Positions 1 through 6,543 of a stretch of DNA of 13,641 nt are shown here, piece after piece. The stretch covers positions 1 to 13,641 of the forward strand of contig CAJCHQ010000622.1 in NCBI GenBank assembly GCA_903970295.1, in the 5' to 3' direction. A program made the translations under genes and the position numbers. The DNA comes from Bryobacterales bacterium (GTDB lineage Bacteria; Cyanobacteriota; Vampirovibrionia; Obscuribacterales; Obscuribacteraceae). The stretch's first letter is position 1. The number at the start of each line of letters is the position of its first letter. A model generated the notes under the pieces. That model did no database searches. It had not been told where the DNA came from and saw only the letters and a list, made by a program, of their open reading frames with translations.

Positions 1-176
1 CCCCAAACTAAGCTGCAACACCTAAGCGCTACACAACTTTGCCAAATAGGCACTGCCAACTTTGACCGCAGCCAACACTCAACGACGTGATTACTTCGCC
101 CGACTGCCCAGAAATTGGCGACACTGCTTGACGAGCGCCCTCAACCAACCATTACCACTCTGAAAGGTCCCAGATC

Positions 177-926
177 ATGAGCAAGAAGACTGAAAATTGG
201 CAAGCAAACATCAATGTGCTCTTGTTGGTGGCAGCTGTTGCCGGCCACTTCCTGATCAACGCAATTCGCGTTGCCTTGGGATTCGAATCGCGAACCGTTT
301 CGCGAAATTCTACGCCGATCGCATCGCCGGCAGCTTCAGTGCCTGAGGGCGAGAACGATGCGAGCTCGGTCGCTTTGGCTGCCATGGAAGCACTGCGTTC
401 GACAATTGAGCAGTTTTCGTTCTATCCACCGACCATGCCTCATCATTACGCGCTGTTCAAGCTCGCTGTTGCAATCGACAACGCCAGACTGGTCGAAGAT
501 GCACTGGAGACGCGCGTTGCTGAACTGCAGATTGCTGGTCAGGCAGATTGCGGTCAAGGCGTACGTTGGCATGACATTCCGGCCATTGTCGCCGGCATGC
601 AGGCTCAACTGGACCACGCCTATAAGTACGCTTCCGGATGGTGCGTCGACAAGGATCCCGAAATCACCTCTCAAACCTGGTTCGATTTCGATTGCGTGAC
701 ACGCTATAACGAAGCTGACCGTGCTCTTCTCACAGCCATTTCCGTCGAAAACGCCGAGCTGCAAACCAACACCGCCGAACAGGTCGGCACCATCAACCAG
801 CCGACATCAGAGCCTAAGTCACGCATCGAAGCCCGTCGCGCCGTCGGCGATACCGGCTCGCAGATGCGAACAGGGCAACCGGTCGCCCGACCCAAACTGA
901 CACTGATCCAGGGTGGGCGGCACTAG
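177..926 (+). CDS. Unknown membrane-anchored protein
   Basis: A 249-residue protein I do not recognise. A lysine-rich N-terminus precedes one hydrophobic segment at about residues 12-34, which would act as an uncleaved signal anchor or single transmembrane helix with the bulk outside the cytoplasm (inferred from the positive-inside rule). A Ser/Pro/Ala-rich linker follows (about 40-62), then a helical-looking region (63-190) with three cysteines (C125, C156, C173), then a polar tail that is probably disordered. The start is an ATG with an SD-like GAAAGG at 162-167, nine bases upstream. It lies upstream of two tiny ORFs on the same strand, with a 52-base gap. The amino-acid composition is normal for a real protein. 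Function unknown. Confidence 0.75.
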   Translation: MSKKTENWQANINVLLLVAAVAGHFLINAIRVALGFESRTVSRNSTPIASPAASVPEGENDASSVALAAMEALRSTIEQFSFYPPTMPHHYALFKLAVAIDNARLVEDALETRVAELQIAGQADCGQGVRWHDIPAIVAGMQAQLDHAYKYASGWCVDKDPEITSQTWFDFDCVTRYNEADRALLTAISVENAELQTNTAEQVGTINQPTSEPKSRIEARRAVGDTGSQMRTGQPVARPKLTLIQGGRH

Positions 927-936
927 GCTGGTGAAA

Positions 937-954
937 AACCGAAACCGTAACCGA
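937..954 (+). repeat. Three tandem hexamers AACCGA/AACCGT/AACCGA
   Basis: Three adjacent 6-base units of the form AACCGW lie in the short gap after the first gene, 12 bases before the perfect SD of the next small ORF. This could be a binding site for a regulator of the small-ORF pair, or chance. No function can be read from it. Confidence 0.45.
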
Positions 955-978
955 AATAACAGTCACAGGAGGTCAACG

Positions 979-1071
979 ATGAGAGGATTGCCGGTTGGTT
1001 CAGGCAGTCTGCCAATTTTTCAACATGAGGTCCTGGTCTTCAAACGGGGAGACTCGGGACGGGGAGCATAG
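979..1071 (+). CDS. Small ORF or leader peptide (30 aa) with perfect ribosome-binding site
   Basis: A 30-codon ORF beginning MRGLPVGSGS and ending in TAG at 1069-1071. It has the best SD in this part of the window, AGGAGGT at 967-973, five bases before the ATG. Its stop lies one base before the ATG of the 68-residue ORF at 1073, an arrangement typical of translational coupling or a leader peptide. No cysteines, no signal peptide and no recognised motif. The evidence is the SD and the spacing, not homology. The alternative is that this SD serves a gene whose frame has been broken, with the 68-residue ORF as the rest of it. Not confidently a functional protein. Confidence 0.45.
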   Translation: MRGLPVGSGSLPIFQHEVLVFKRGDSGRGA

Positions 1072-1072
1072 C

Positions 1073-1279
1073 ATGGCTCAGATGTTGGTCGTCAAAAAAG
1101 GCTTCATCCCAAAATCAGTGGAAAGAAGCTGGCACGACGAATTTTATGCCGGCGATCGCTGCCTGGTCTTAGAAGAGCTGGAGCACGGTCTTTTGGTGCT
1201 CCAGCACGGGCAGCCACTGTTTGTTCTCGACGAAGAAATCAAAGACTACTGCAGCCTCGAAGGCAAGTTTTCCTCCTGA
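1073..1279 (+). CDS. Small unknown protein (68 aa), SH3-like look
   Basis: A 68-residue acidic protein. The chosen start is ATG 1073, which has GGGGAG at 1061-1066 six bases upstream. The same frame stays open back to a TTG at 995, but that has no SD and lies inside the preceding small ORF. The segment 'YAGDRCLVLEELEHGLLVL' followed by 'QPLFVLDEEIKDYC' alternates short beta-like stretches with turns, which loosely recalls a small SH3-like barrel; this is only an impression. There are two cysteines and no signal peptide. Translation is probably coupled to the upstream 30-codon ORF. Function unknown. Confidence 0.55.
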   Translation: MAQMLVVKKGFIPKSVERSWHDEFYAGDRCLVLEELEHGLLVLQHGQPLFVLDEEIKDYCSLEGKFSS

Positions 1280-1295
1280 GCAAACGCTGCCTAAA

Positions 1296-1344
1296 CCGCA
1301 CCAGTTTTCTCCCCGCCGGCAGATCTATCGCTAGCCGCACCAGT
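1296..1344 (+). repeat. Direct repeat CCGCACCAGT x2 within inverted-repeat-rich gap
   Basis: The ten-base word CCGCACCAGT occurs at 1296-1305 and again at 1335-1344. The same gap carries complementary words (TGCGGTT at 1352-1358, TGCGGTG at 1391-1397) and a C-rich/G-rich pair (TTTTCTCCCC at 1305-1314 against GGGGGAGAAA at 1361-1370) able to form a long imperfect stem. There is no clear U-run, so this is not a standard terminator. It may be a structured leader of the HAD gene that starts at 1427. Confidence 0.4.
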
Positions 1345-1426
1345 GTCAGCCTGCGGTTCAGGGGGAGAAACACGTACGCTGTAGCTAGGCTGCGGTGCTC
1401 CAATACTCAGAAAGAAGGATAAGGTC

Positions 1427-2314
1427 ATGTCATCAGACACATCGAATGTTTCCGTCCATCGGGGTTCGTCTGAATTCGTCCTCGAATCTCGAACCGCAGC
1501 CACAGTCGCCGAACGCGCGCCTTTCAAAATCAGCAACATGCGTGCCATCATCTTTGATTTAGACCGACACCTGGTAGATACGGATTCGGCTTTCGATATC
1601 TGGTGGAAGACCGGTGTGACGGTTTTGGTGCAGGCACTCGGCAAAGACAAACAGGAAGTCGAAAGCTGGTTGAGAAAAGCGGAAGCGGAGTTCAAAACCA
1701 TTTTCTTCTTTCATCGTCTCGATTTGGTGCCGGCTGTCGTCGAATCCGCATCTTCTCTAAACTTGGACATCGCCGTTCTTTCGCAAATCACATTCGAAGC
1801 GGCGAATAAGCTGTATCACGAGGCGCTCCAGTTAGCACCGGAAATCCTCGAGATGCTGATCGCGGCACGAAAGTTCGCCACTGCCTCGCAAGTGAAGCTG
1901 GCTCTGGTCACAGGTGGTTCGAGGAATCACACTCTGGACAAGCTCAACGCCATTGGCATTGGGTCATATTTCGATTTGATCGTCTGCGGCGGAAAGCACG
2001 CTTTCGAAGATGACTCGGAACGAGGACTGATCGTGCCAAGCGCGCTTGAAGACCGGGTTCAAACCACGCCCACCGGAGTGACCAAACGCAATCTCAGCTG
2101 TTTTCAATGGGTTCTGTCAGTGCTCGAAGAGCCAGCAAAATACACAATGACCAGTGGCGATCACCCAATCGAGGATGTGCAAAATATCCAGATTCTCGGA
2201 GGTTACGGGCTGCAGTCGTTCTGGTACAACAACAGTCCGCGCGAAGACGTCACTCCCGACCTGAGCTTGACCAAACCACAAATTCTGACCAGCTTGTTTC
2301 GGGCAGCGGTTTAG
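1427..2314 (+). CDS. HAD-superfamily hydrolase-like protein, altered motif I
   Basis: A 295-residue haloacid-dehalogenase-like protein. Motif I is 'IIFDLDRHLVDTD' (nucleophile Asp44, acid/base Asp46). Motif II is Thr162 in 'LALVTGGS', motif III may be Lys220, and motif IV is 'GDHPIED' (Asp245, Asp250). The all-alpha cap would be residues about 52-150. Canonical motif I is DxDG(T/V)L; here Gly-Thr is replaced by Arg-His, so catalysis may be changed or lost even though both aspartates remain. About 37 residues precede the HAD core. I kept the first ATG because GAAGGA lies seven bases upstream, whereas the inner ATG at 1538 has no SD. Family substrates are phosphate esters; the substrate here cannot be read. 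Could be a phosphoglycolate-phosphatase-like or nucleotidase-like enzyme. Confidence 0.8.
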   Translation: MSSDTSNVSVHRGSSEFVLESRTAATVAERAPFKISNMRAIIFDLDRHLVDTDSAFDIWWKTGVTVLVQALGKDKQEVESWLRKAEAEFKTIFFFHRLDLVPAVVESASSLNLDIAVLSQITFEAANKLYHEALQLAPEILEMLIAARKFATASQVKLALVTGGSRNHTLDKLNAIGIGSYFDLIVCGGKHAFEDDSERGLIVPSALEDRVQTTPTGVTKRNLSCFQWVLSVLEEPAKYTMTSGDHPIEDVQNIQILGGYGLQSFWYNNSPREDVTPDLSLTKPQILTSLFRAAV

Positions 2315-2352
2315 TCTCAACCAACGTTTGAAGACGGATACACGGAGAGCTG

Positions 2353-2388
2353 GAGAGGAATAACATCCTCTCTTCGCCCTTCGTTTTT
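2353..2388 (+). terminator. Possible terminator after HAD gene
   Basis: A perfect 7-bp stem, GAGAGGA (2353-2359) and TCCTCTC (2366-2372), encloses a 6-base loop and lies 38 bases after the HAD stop codon. A TTTTT run occurs at 2384-2388, about 11 bases beyond the stem, so the U-tract is further away than in a standard intrinsic terminator. Alternatively a processing or stability hairpin. Confidence 0.4.
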
Positions 2389-2441
2389 AAAGTTATTTTT
2401 CCGAAAAAATTTTATTATAGCAAAGTTATTTCCGCAAAAAA
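2389..2441. repeat. AT-rich near-duplicate motif, AAAGTTATTT...CCG...AAAAAA
   Basis: Two imperfect copies of a roughly 20-base motif start at 2389 and 2422 (33 bases apart): AAAGTTATTT, then a CCG core, then AAAAAA. They sit between the convergent ends of the HAD gene and the minus-strand gene. Much more AT-rich than the flanking genes. Possibly part of a weak bidirectional termination region. Confidence 0.4.
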
Positions 2442-2449
2442 CTTCCCTA

Positions 2450-3370
2450 TTAAAATCCAAACGGCAATCCCAAGAGAAAGCCAGTTTTCGCGTCTCTAGA
2501 TGCCGCATGGACCAGATCATGCGTAGTCAGAGTGGTATTCGAGTCTCTCGCCGCAAAGTATTCGCGCATCGGGCCGGTCACAGCACCAAATATGCTACCA
2601 CCAACCCCCTCAACGGCAGCCGCTCGACCAACCTGATTGACGGTACGCCATTTGGCGGCCGGCAAGGCGTTGATCGCCTCATTGGTCCTCGCTCCCAGTC
2701 CTGCCGCCACCACCATCGAAAATCCATCCACAGCACCAGTAGCGGTGTCTCGCACTGGATGCCTGTATAAAGGCTCAGCGGATTTAACTAGAGGCTTGGT
2801 GAGAGCCGCAGCCATAATCGGATAGAATTTGGACCCCTTGAATTTGTATTGCACAACAGTCGCTGCCAGAGCGCTGCCAGCGTCCGAGAGCGAATCGACC
2901 ATGCGCGCTTGCGACCGTTGATAAAGCGCCAATTGCTTGAGCAACGGCAAGTGAGCCGTCTGCTCATGACCCACGACAAAGTCGGTGCCGGTCAACTGCT
3001 TATACGTGCCGCCGAAATCAACCGTTTGGTTCGATTGCGCGTCCTTCGCCAGTTGCTCGATTGCCACATTTTCACGCCGGCTTTCTTGCTCGAGAGCGAA
3101 GGAACCCTTGCTCTTATCGAAAACCTCGCCCCAGAGAGAAGACAGAGAATGATTTGAATTTGGATCGCCACCCAAGTGATTTTTAGCGAAATCGACCATG
3201 CCGGCGAGCGGACCGCTCTGTGATTCAGTTGCGCTAAGAAGGATTCTGGCTGGCATATATTCGCGGCGCAAACGCGAAACCTCCTCCAGCATCTCTGCTT
3301 GAGACGGCGAATTACTCATACCAAGTCGTGAAAGCTCAGTGAACCCACTGGGCCTAAAGTCTTCTGCCAT
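2450..3370 (-). CDS. Unknown protein with glycine-rich C-terminal region
   Basis: A 306-residue protein from ATG 3370; not recognised. The N-terminal two thirds are mixed and helical, with a charged heptad-like stretch near residues 27-40 ('AEMLEEVSRLRREYMP'). The C-terminal 100 residues are rich in Ala, Gly and Val with GxxxG-like spacing ('AVEGVGGSIFGAVTG') and end in 'GFLLGLPFGF'. Such glycine-zipper-like stretches can pack against or insert in membranes, but no clear transmembrane helix or signal peptide is visible. The frame stays open to a TTG at 3454, preceded by GGGGG at 3463-3467; the ATG at 3370 has only a weak CAGG upstream, so the start is uncertain and up to 28 more residues are possible. 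It is convergent with the HAD gene and divergent from the repeat-protein gene. Confidence 0.65.
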   Translation of the reverse strand: MAEDFRPSGFTELSRLGMSNSPSQAEMLEEVSRLRREYMPARILLSATESQSGPLAGMVDFAKNHLGGDPNSNHSLSSLWGEVFDKSKGSFALEQESRRENVAIEQLAKDAQSNQTVDFGGTYKQLTGTDFVVGHEQTAHLPLLKQLALYQRSQARMVDSLSDAGSALAATVVQYKFKGSKFYPIMAAALTKPLVKSAEPLYRHPVRDTATGAVDGFSMVVAAGLGARTNEAINALPAAKWRTVNQVGRAAAVEGVGGSIFGAVTGPMREYFAARDSNTTLTTHDLVHAASRDAKTGFLLGLPFGF

Positions 3371-3395
3371 AACTAGTGATGCCTGAGAACTAGTG
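3371..3395. promoter_or_regulatory. Paired AACTAGTG sites beside the start codon
   Basis: AACTAGTG occurs at 3371-3378 and 3388-3395, 17 bases apart, directly upstream of the ATG chosen for the minus-strand gene. Each contains the palindrome ACTAGT. Placement and symmetry suit an operator, but if translation starts at TTG 3454 the repeat lies within the coding region. Confidence 0.25.
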
Positions 3396-3570
3396 CGTAG
3401 AATCAATCTAACGATTTCCACCGCCGTCGTACATGGGGTTATTACGTAGCTCAAGAGGCATTCCCCCGGCTATGTAATAGATTTGCCATAGTTTCGTCAC
3501 GCCCGCGCCACAAGGAGTGCGGATACTTTGAGTCGATAAACAAAGGCTGGCTGACCCTTCGGAGCTTCGC

Positions 3571-3957
3571 ATGCACCCTGAAAATGTCCTCACACCTCCG
3601 GTCGATAGACGACATCAAACCGATCATTACGCACGCATCTTCGCAACCGAGGGCGTAAAGATGACAGCAATCCCGGGCGCAGTCGTAGTCGCCAGAGCTG
3701 ATTCTTATGTCATCGCCGATCGAGATTGTCTGGTTATTGCCGAAACCAGCTCGCTTGTCTCAGCCAGAAAAGGAGCGAGGGTCGAGGCAGAATGCGGTTC
3801 CCGAGTCACCGCCTATGATGGCTCTATCGTGATCGCCAGAGCCGGAGCCGAGGTAGTAGCCAAGTCTGGCTCACTCGTCATCGCTCAAACCAAAGCGACG
3901 GTAATTGCTGAACGTGACGCCAATGTCAGATTGGACCGCCGCCAGAACTCCAACTGA
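3571..3957 (+). CDS. Octapeptide-repeat protein, probable beta-solenoid
   Basis: A 128-residue protein whose core (residues 37-116) is ten uninterrupted 8-residue repeats of the form [A/S/C]-x-V-x-A-x-x-x. The small residue falls at 37, 45, 53, 61, 69, 77, 85, 93, 101 and 109; valine falls two places later and alanine four places later in every repeat. An eleventh partial unit begins at 117. Regular octads with alternating inward small and hydrophobic residues predict a thin beta-solenoid, comparable in principle to the octapeptide beta-helix of phage gp5/VgrG spikes, though the consensus differs. The flanks are charged and polar (30 residues N-terminal, about 9 C-terminal). No signal peptide. 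Start ATG 3571 has GGAG six bases upstream; ATG 3661, with GAGGG upstream, would give the repeat core almost alone. It lies 62 bases upstream of the kinase gene on the same strand. Role unknown: structural, polymer-forming or ligand-binding are possible. Confidence 0.8.
   Translation: MHPENVLTPPVDRRHQTDHYARIFATEGVKMTAIPGAVVVARADSYVIADRDCLVIAETSSLVSARKGARVEAECGSRVTAYDGSIVIARAGAEVVAKSGSLVIAQTKATVIAERDANVRLDRRQNSN
3679..3918 (+). repeat. 24-bp-period coding repeat (ten octapeptide units)
   Basis: The DNA encoding the ten octads. The period is exact at protein level, but the units differ strongly in DNA sequence. This indicates old repeats held by selection on the protein rather than a recent tandem duplication. 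Confidence 0.8.
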
Positions 3958-4019
3958 AGTTCGCCTTCGTTACATGCGAGATCAAGAATTGGCGCGCCTA
4001 TGCTATATATGGTCCGATC

Positions 4020-4985
4020 ATGGCAATAAAAGAAAGCAACCATTTGACAACCCAGACGCGACGGCTCACCCTGAGAATTCCTGGCAGCACAAGCAATCTT
4101 GGGCCGGGTTTCGATACCTGCGCGCTCGCTCTGGCAGTTTATTGCCGTCTCACTTTTGATTTGCTCGATGAGAACGATCCCAGCGTTCCTTTGATCACTT
4201 TTTCTGGTTCGATTGCTAAATCGAGTCGTCCCGATGACGCCGGCAACCTGATTTACAAAATGATGAGCGAATTGTGGAAGGATGACAAAGTCTTGCTCGA
4301 ACGTATTCGCATTCATATCGACTCGGACATACCTCTGGGCAGTGGGCTGGGCAGCAGCGCCGCTGCACTTCTGGGCGCCCTCTGGGCAGCCAATGTTTTT
4401 AAAGACCGCATTCCAACGACCGGTACTTTGCTTGCTCAAGCAACAGCTCTTGAAGGTCATAGTGAAAGCTTAGCCGCCAGCCTGATGGGAAAATTCGTGA
4501 TTACGGCCCGATCTGCTTTCAAGAATTCGATCATTGCCCGGCAACACGATTGGCCAGATTCCTGGAAAACGATTTTTGTCGTACCTAAAATTCGTATGCG
4601 CACAGCCGACTCGCGCGCTGTTCTACCTACCCAAGTTCCCTTCCGCGATGCAGTGGCCAATATTCAGCGCACAGCACTTCTGGTTTCGGCTGTCGCCGCT
4701 TGCGACGAGAACACCTTGCGTGAAGCGTTCAATGACCGCATTCACGAGTCCTACAGAGAAAGTTTGGTGCCCCAGTTCTCGGCTCTGAAAAAAGCTCTGG
4801 TCAATCAACCGATTCTGGGTTGTGTTTTGAGTGGCGGCGGACCCTCCATGCTCGTAGTGGTGAACGAGAAGAACAAACAGAAGTTGCTCAATCATCTAGC
4901 CGAGTGGGCGGAAACAGAAGAACAACCGCCATTGATTCTGGATATTCCAGTGGCCAATCAAGGCATTCAAGAAATACACGAATAG
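4020..4985 (+). CDS. thrB: Homoserine kinase (GHMP kinase family), divergent
   Basis: A 321-residue GHMP kinase. Homoserine kinase phosphorylates L-homoserine with ATP, the step before threonine synthase. Motif 1 is 'PGSTSNLGPGFD' (21-32), the phosphate-binding motif 2 is 'IPLGSGLGSSAA' (104-115), and motif 3 is 'LSGGGPSM' (270-277). Motif 1 with NLGPGFD is characteristic of homoserine kinases and the length fits. One oddity: the usual EGHPDN segment, which carries active-site residues in known homoserine kinases, reads 'EGHSES' (145-150), so the conserved Asp and Asn become Glu and Ser. The substrate may therefore differ, or catalysis may be altered. Only a weak SD is seen before ATG 4020. 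No thrA or thrC is next to it, and the gene ends in its own terminator. Confidence 0.85.
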   Translation: MAIKESNHLTTQTRRLTLRIPGSTSNLGPGFDTCALALAVYCRLTFDLLDENDPSVPLITFSGSIAKSSRPDDAGNLIYKMMSELWKDDKVLLERIRIHIDSDIPLGSGLGSSAAALLGALWAANVFKDRIPTTGTLLAQATALEGHSESLAASLMGKFVITARSAFKNSIIARQHDWPDSWKTIFVVPKIRMRTADSRAVLPTQVPFRDAVANIQRTALLVSAVAACDENTLREAFNDRIHESYRESLVPQFSALKKALVNQPILGCVLSGGGPSMLVVVNEKNKQKLLNHLAEWAETEEQPPLILDIPVANQGIQEIHE

Positions 4986-5010
4986 ACCGAGTCTGTCGGT
5001 CGGCGTTTTT
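4985..5010 (+). terminator. Intrinsic terminator of thrB
   Basis: Stem GACCGA (4985-4990) and TCGGTC (4996-5001), loop GTCTG, followed by GGCG and TTTTT (5006-5010). The stem begins at the last base of the stop codon, so termination is immediate. Confidence 0.7.
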
Positions 5011-5078
5011 AGGTCTAGCCCTGCAACAAGTGCCTGAGGTCGATTCGGATCGAAATAATCTCCTTTATGGGACTCGCT

Positions 5079-5104
5079 TTTGCCGAATTCACTACTTTGC
5101 CGAA
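5079..5104. repeat. Direct repeat TTTGCCGAA x2
   Basis: TTTGCCGAA occurs at 5079-5087 and 5096-5104, 17 bases apart, in the AT-rich gap between the convergent thrB and pmbA terminators. No function is apparent. Confidence 0.3.
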
Positions 5105-5116
5105 AATAATATTTTA

Positions 5117-5167
5117 AAAACAAAAAAAAGAGGGTCCCGCGCAGCTAGGCGCTGTTCCGGGACCCTC
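5117..5167 (-). terminator. Strong intrinsic terminator of tldD-pmbA operon
   Basis: A perfect 10-bp stem, GAGGGTCCCG (5130-5139) with CGGGACCCTC (5158-5167), plus an inner CAGC/GCTG pairing. On the minus strand it is followed at once by eight Ts, a G and five more Ts (5117-5129). It lies 11 bases after the pmbA stop codon. Confidence 0.88.
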
Positions 5168-5178
5168 GAACTCAATCA

Positions 5179-6543
5179 CTAAGTCTTCGTTCTTGAAGTG
5201 AAGCGAAAATCGCGCACTTTCATCGAGGGCACCACTGCCGGAAAACTGTCTTCACCAGTGGCAAAAACAGCTCTTCCCATCTGCTCGACATTGCGCAAAA
5301 CTTCCAGGATGCTGACGTTGAAGCGCATATTCTTGACGCCGCGAGTCAGCTTGCCATCCTTGATCAGCATCGCCCCGTCTCTGGTCATCCCTGACAGCAA
5401 AAGCGTATTGGGGTCGAACATCGTGTTGTACCAGAAGCGTGGCAGCCAGATGCCATAGTTCGTAGAGGCAATCAAATCTTCGGTCTTCAGCCGCGAACTG
5501 CCTGCAACCACGATGTTGAGGGGATATTCGCTTTTGGCCGCCGGCATGCCAAACCCATGTCCAGTCGGCGCGCCACCCAATTTGCGTGCGCTGCGCCTGC
5601 CTTTCACGGGTTGTCTGATGATGCCGTTCTCGATCAAGGTTACGGCCGAGCGAGTCATCCCTTCGTCGTCGAAAGGACATCCACCCTGTAGACGATGGTA
5701 GACATCATCTCGCACAGTGATATTAGCACCCAGAATCTTCTCACCGATTTCCCCAGTGAACACCGACGTTTCCTCTCGATGAGATTCACCGGTCAAATGC
5801 TCCCAAAGACAGCCGAGCAGATCGAGAACCGCTTCGGGTTCCATCACTACGGTGTACTTTGCCGGTCTGACGTAGATCGGGTCGCGACTCTGTACCGCCC
5901 TCTGGGCTGCTATTTCAGCTATCTTCAGTGGATCGATGTCGCCCAGGGATGAACCCGACGACTTATACCAACCCGAAGAAGTTTTCCCTAACATCGAAAT
6001 GGAACATTCCAAATTCGTTTCCCGATAATAGCGGAAAAGCCCCTTGGAGTTGGCGATGGCGCAAGCCATGAACGAAGGCATGTAAATGCCGGCCGTCGTC
6101 AACCGTCGCTTGCCGGCCACCCGGATGATTGCTTCTACTGCTTGCCTGCGCTCCTCGGCACCAATCTCGGCAATGCGAGGGTCGAAACAATCGCGGACTT
6201 TGGCATTATTCTGGACGCGCGGCGAGTTCGGACCGAGCAGCTCGAAAATGTAGCGATCGCGTTTGAGCTGCTTGGCTTTGAAAATCGCCTTGTCTACCAG
6301 TGCGATGATGCCACCACGGGTGAGATCGTCCCCGGACTGAACCGCCGAACGATTGCCGCTCACAACCACTCGCACCGAACAAGACGTGCCACTGTTCTCC
6401 AGGTGATGCGTCATACCGGAATTTGCGAAACGAGCAGTTGATTGGGCGGAATAATCAACCGAGACCTCGAGCGCCTCGGTTTTTCCTTTGCCATAACCGA
6501 GCGCGATGTCAGCTAGAACCCTAGCTTTATTTTCGCTGAGCAT
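5179..6543 (-). CDS. pmbA: PmbA/TldE-type subunit of TldD/E peptidase
   Basis: A 454-residue member of the TldD/PmbA family, close to the usual 440-450. In the family, TldE (PmbA) is the non-catalytic partner of TldD; the pair trims leader peptides of modified peptides such as microcin B17 and degrades unstructured peptides. Family signatures seen: 'CPFDDEGMTRS' (289-299), 'GIWLPRFWYNTMFDPNT' (364-380), 'LLLSGMTRDGAMLIKDGKL' (381-399) and 'KNMRFNVSILE' (404-414). No HExxxH is present, as expected for this subunit. ATG 6543 was chosen because AGGAG lies six bases upstream; the frame runs on to a TTG at 6708, but that stretch is the antisense-like overlap with tldD. The first codons overlap the end of tldD by 17 bases in another frame, so translation is probably coupled. 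The gene ends at a strong terminator. Confidence 0.92.
   Translation of the reverse strand: MLSENKARVLADIALGYGKGKTEALEVSVDYSAQSTARFANSGMTHHLENSGTSCSVRVVVSGNRSAVQSGDDLTRGGIIALVDKAIFKAKQLKRDRYIFELLGPNSPRVQNNAKVRDCFDPRIAEIGAEERRQAVEAIIRVAGKRRLTTAGIYMPSFMACAIANSKGLFRYYRETNLECSISMLGKTSSGWYKSSGSSLGDIDPLKIAEIAAQRAVQSRDPIYVRPAKYTVVMEPEAVLDLLGCLWEHLTGESHREETSVFTGEIGEKILGANITVRDDVYHRLQGGCPFDDEGMTRSAVTLIENGIIRQPVKGRRSARKLGGAPTGHGFGMPAAKSEYPLNIVVAGSSRLKTEDLIASTNYGIWLPRFWYNTMFDPNTLLLSGMTRDGAMLIKDGKLTRGVKNMRFNVSILEVLRNVEQMGRAVFATGEDSFPAVVPSMKVRDFRFTSRTKT

Noticed and set aside
1..93. Open frame from the left edge ending at TGA 91-93
   Set aside because: Only about 30 codons, composition is not informative, and no terminator follows; could be chance.
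152..385. Minus-strand 77-codon ORF under the first gene
   Set aside because: Antisense shadow of a well-started membrane-protein gene; no SD.
2414..2419. Minus-strand TATAAT as a promoter
   Set aside because: No acceptable -35 box at 16-18 bases, and it would drive transcription antisense into the HAD gene; the region is simply AT-rich.
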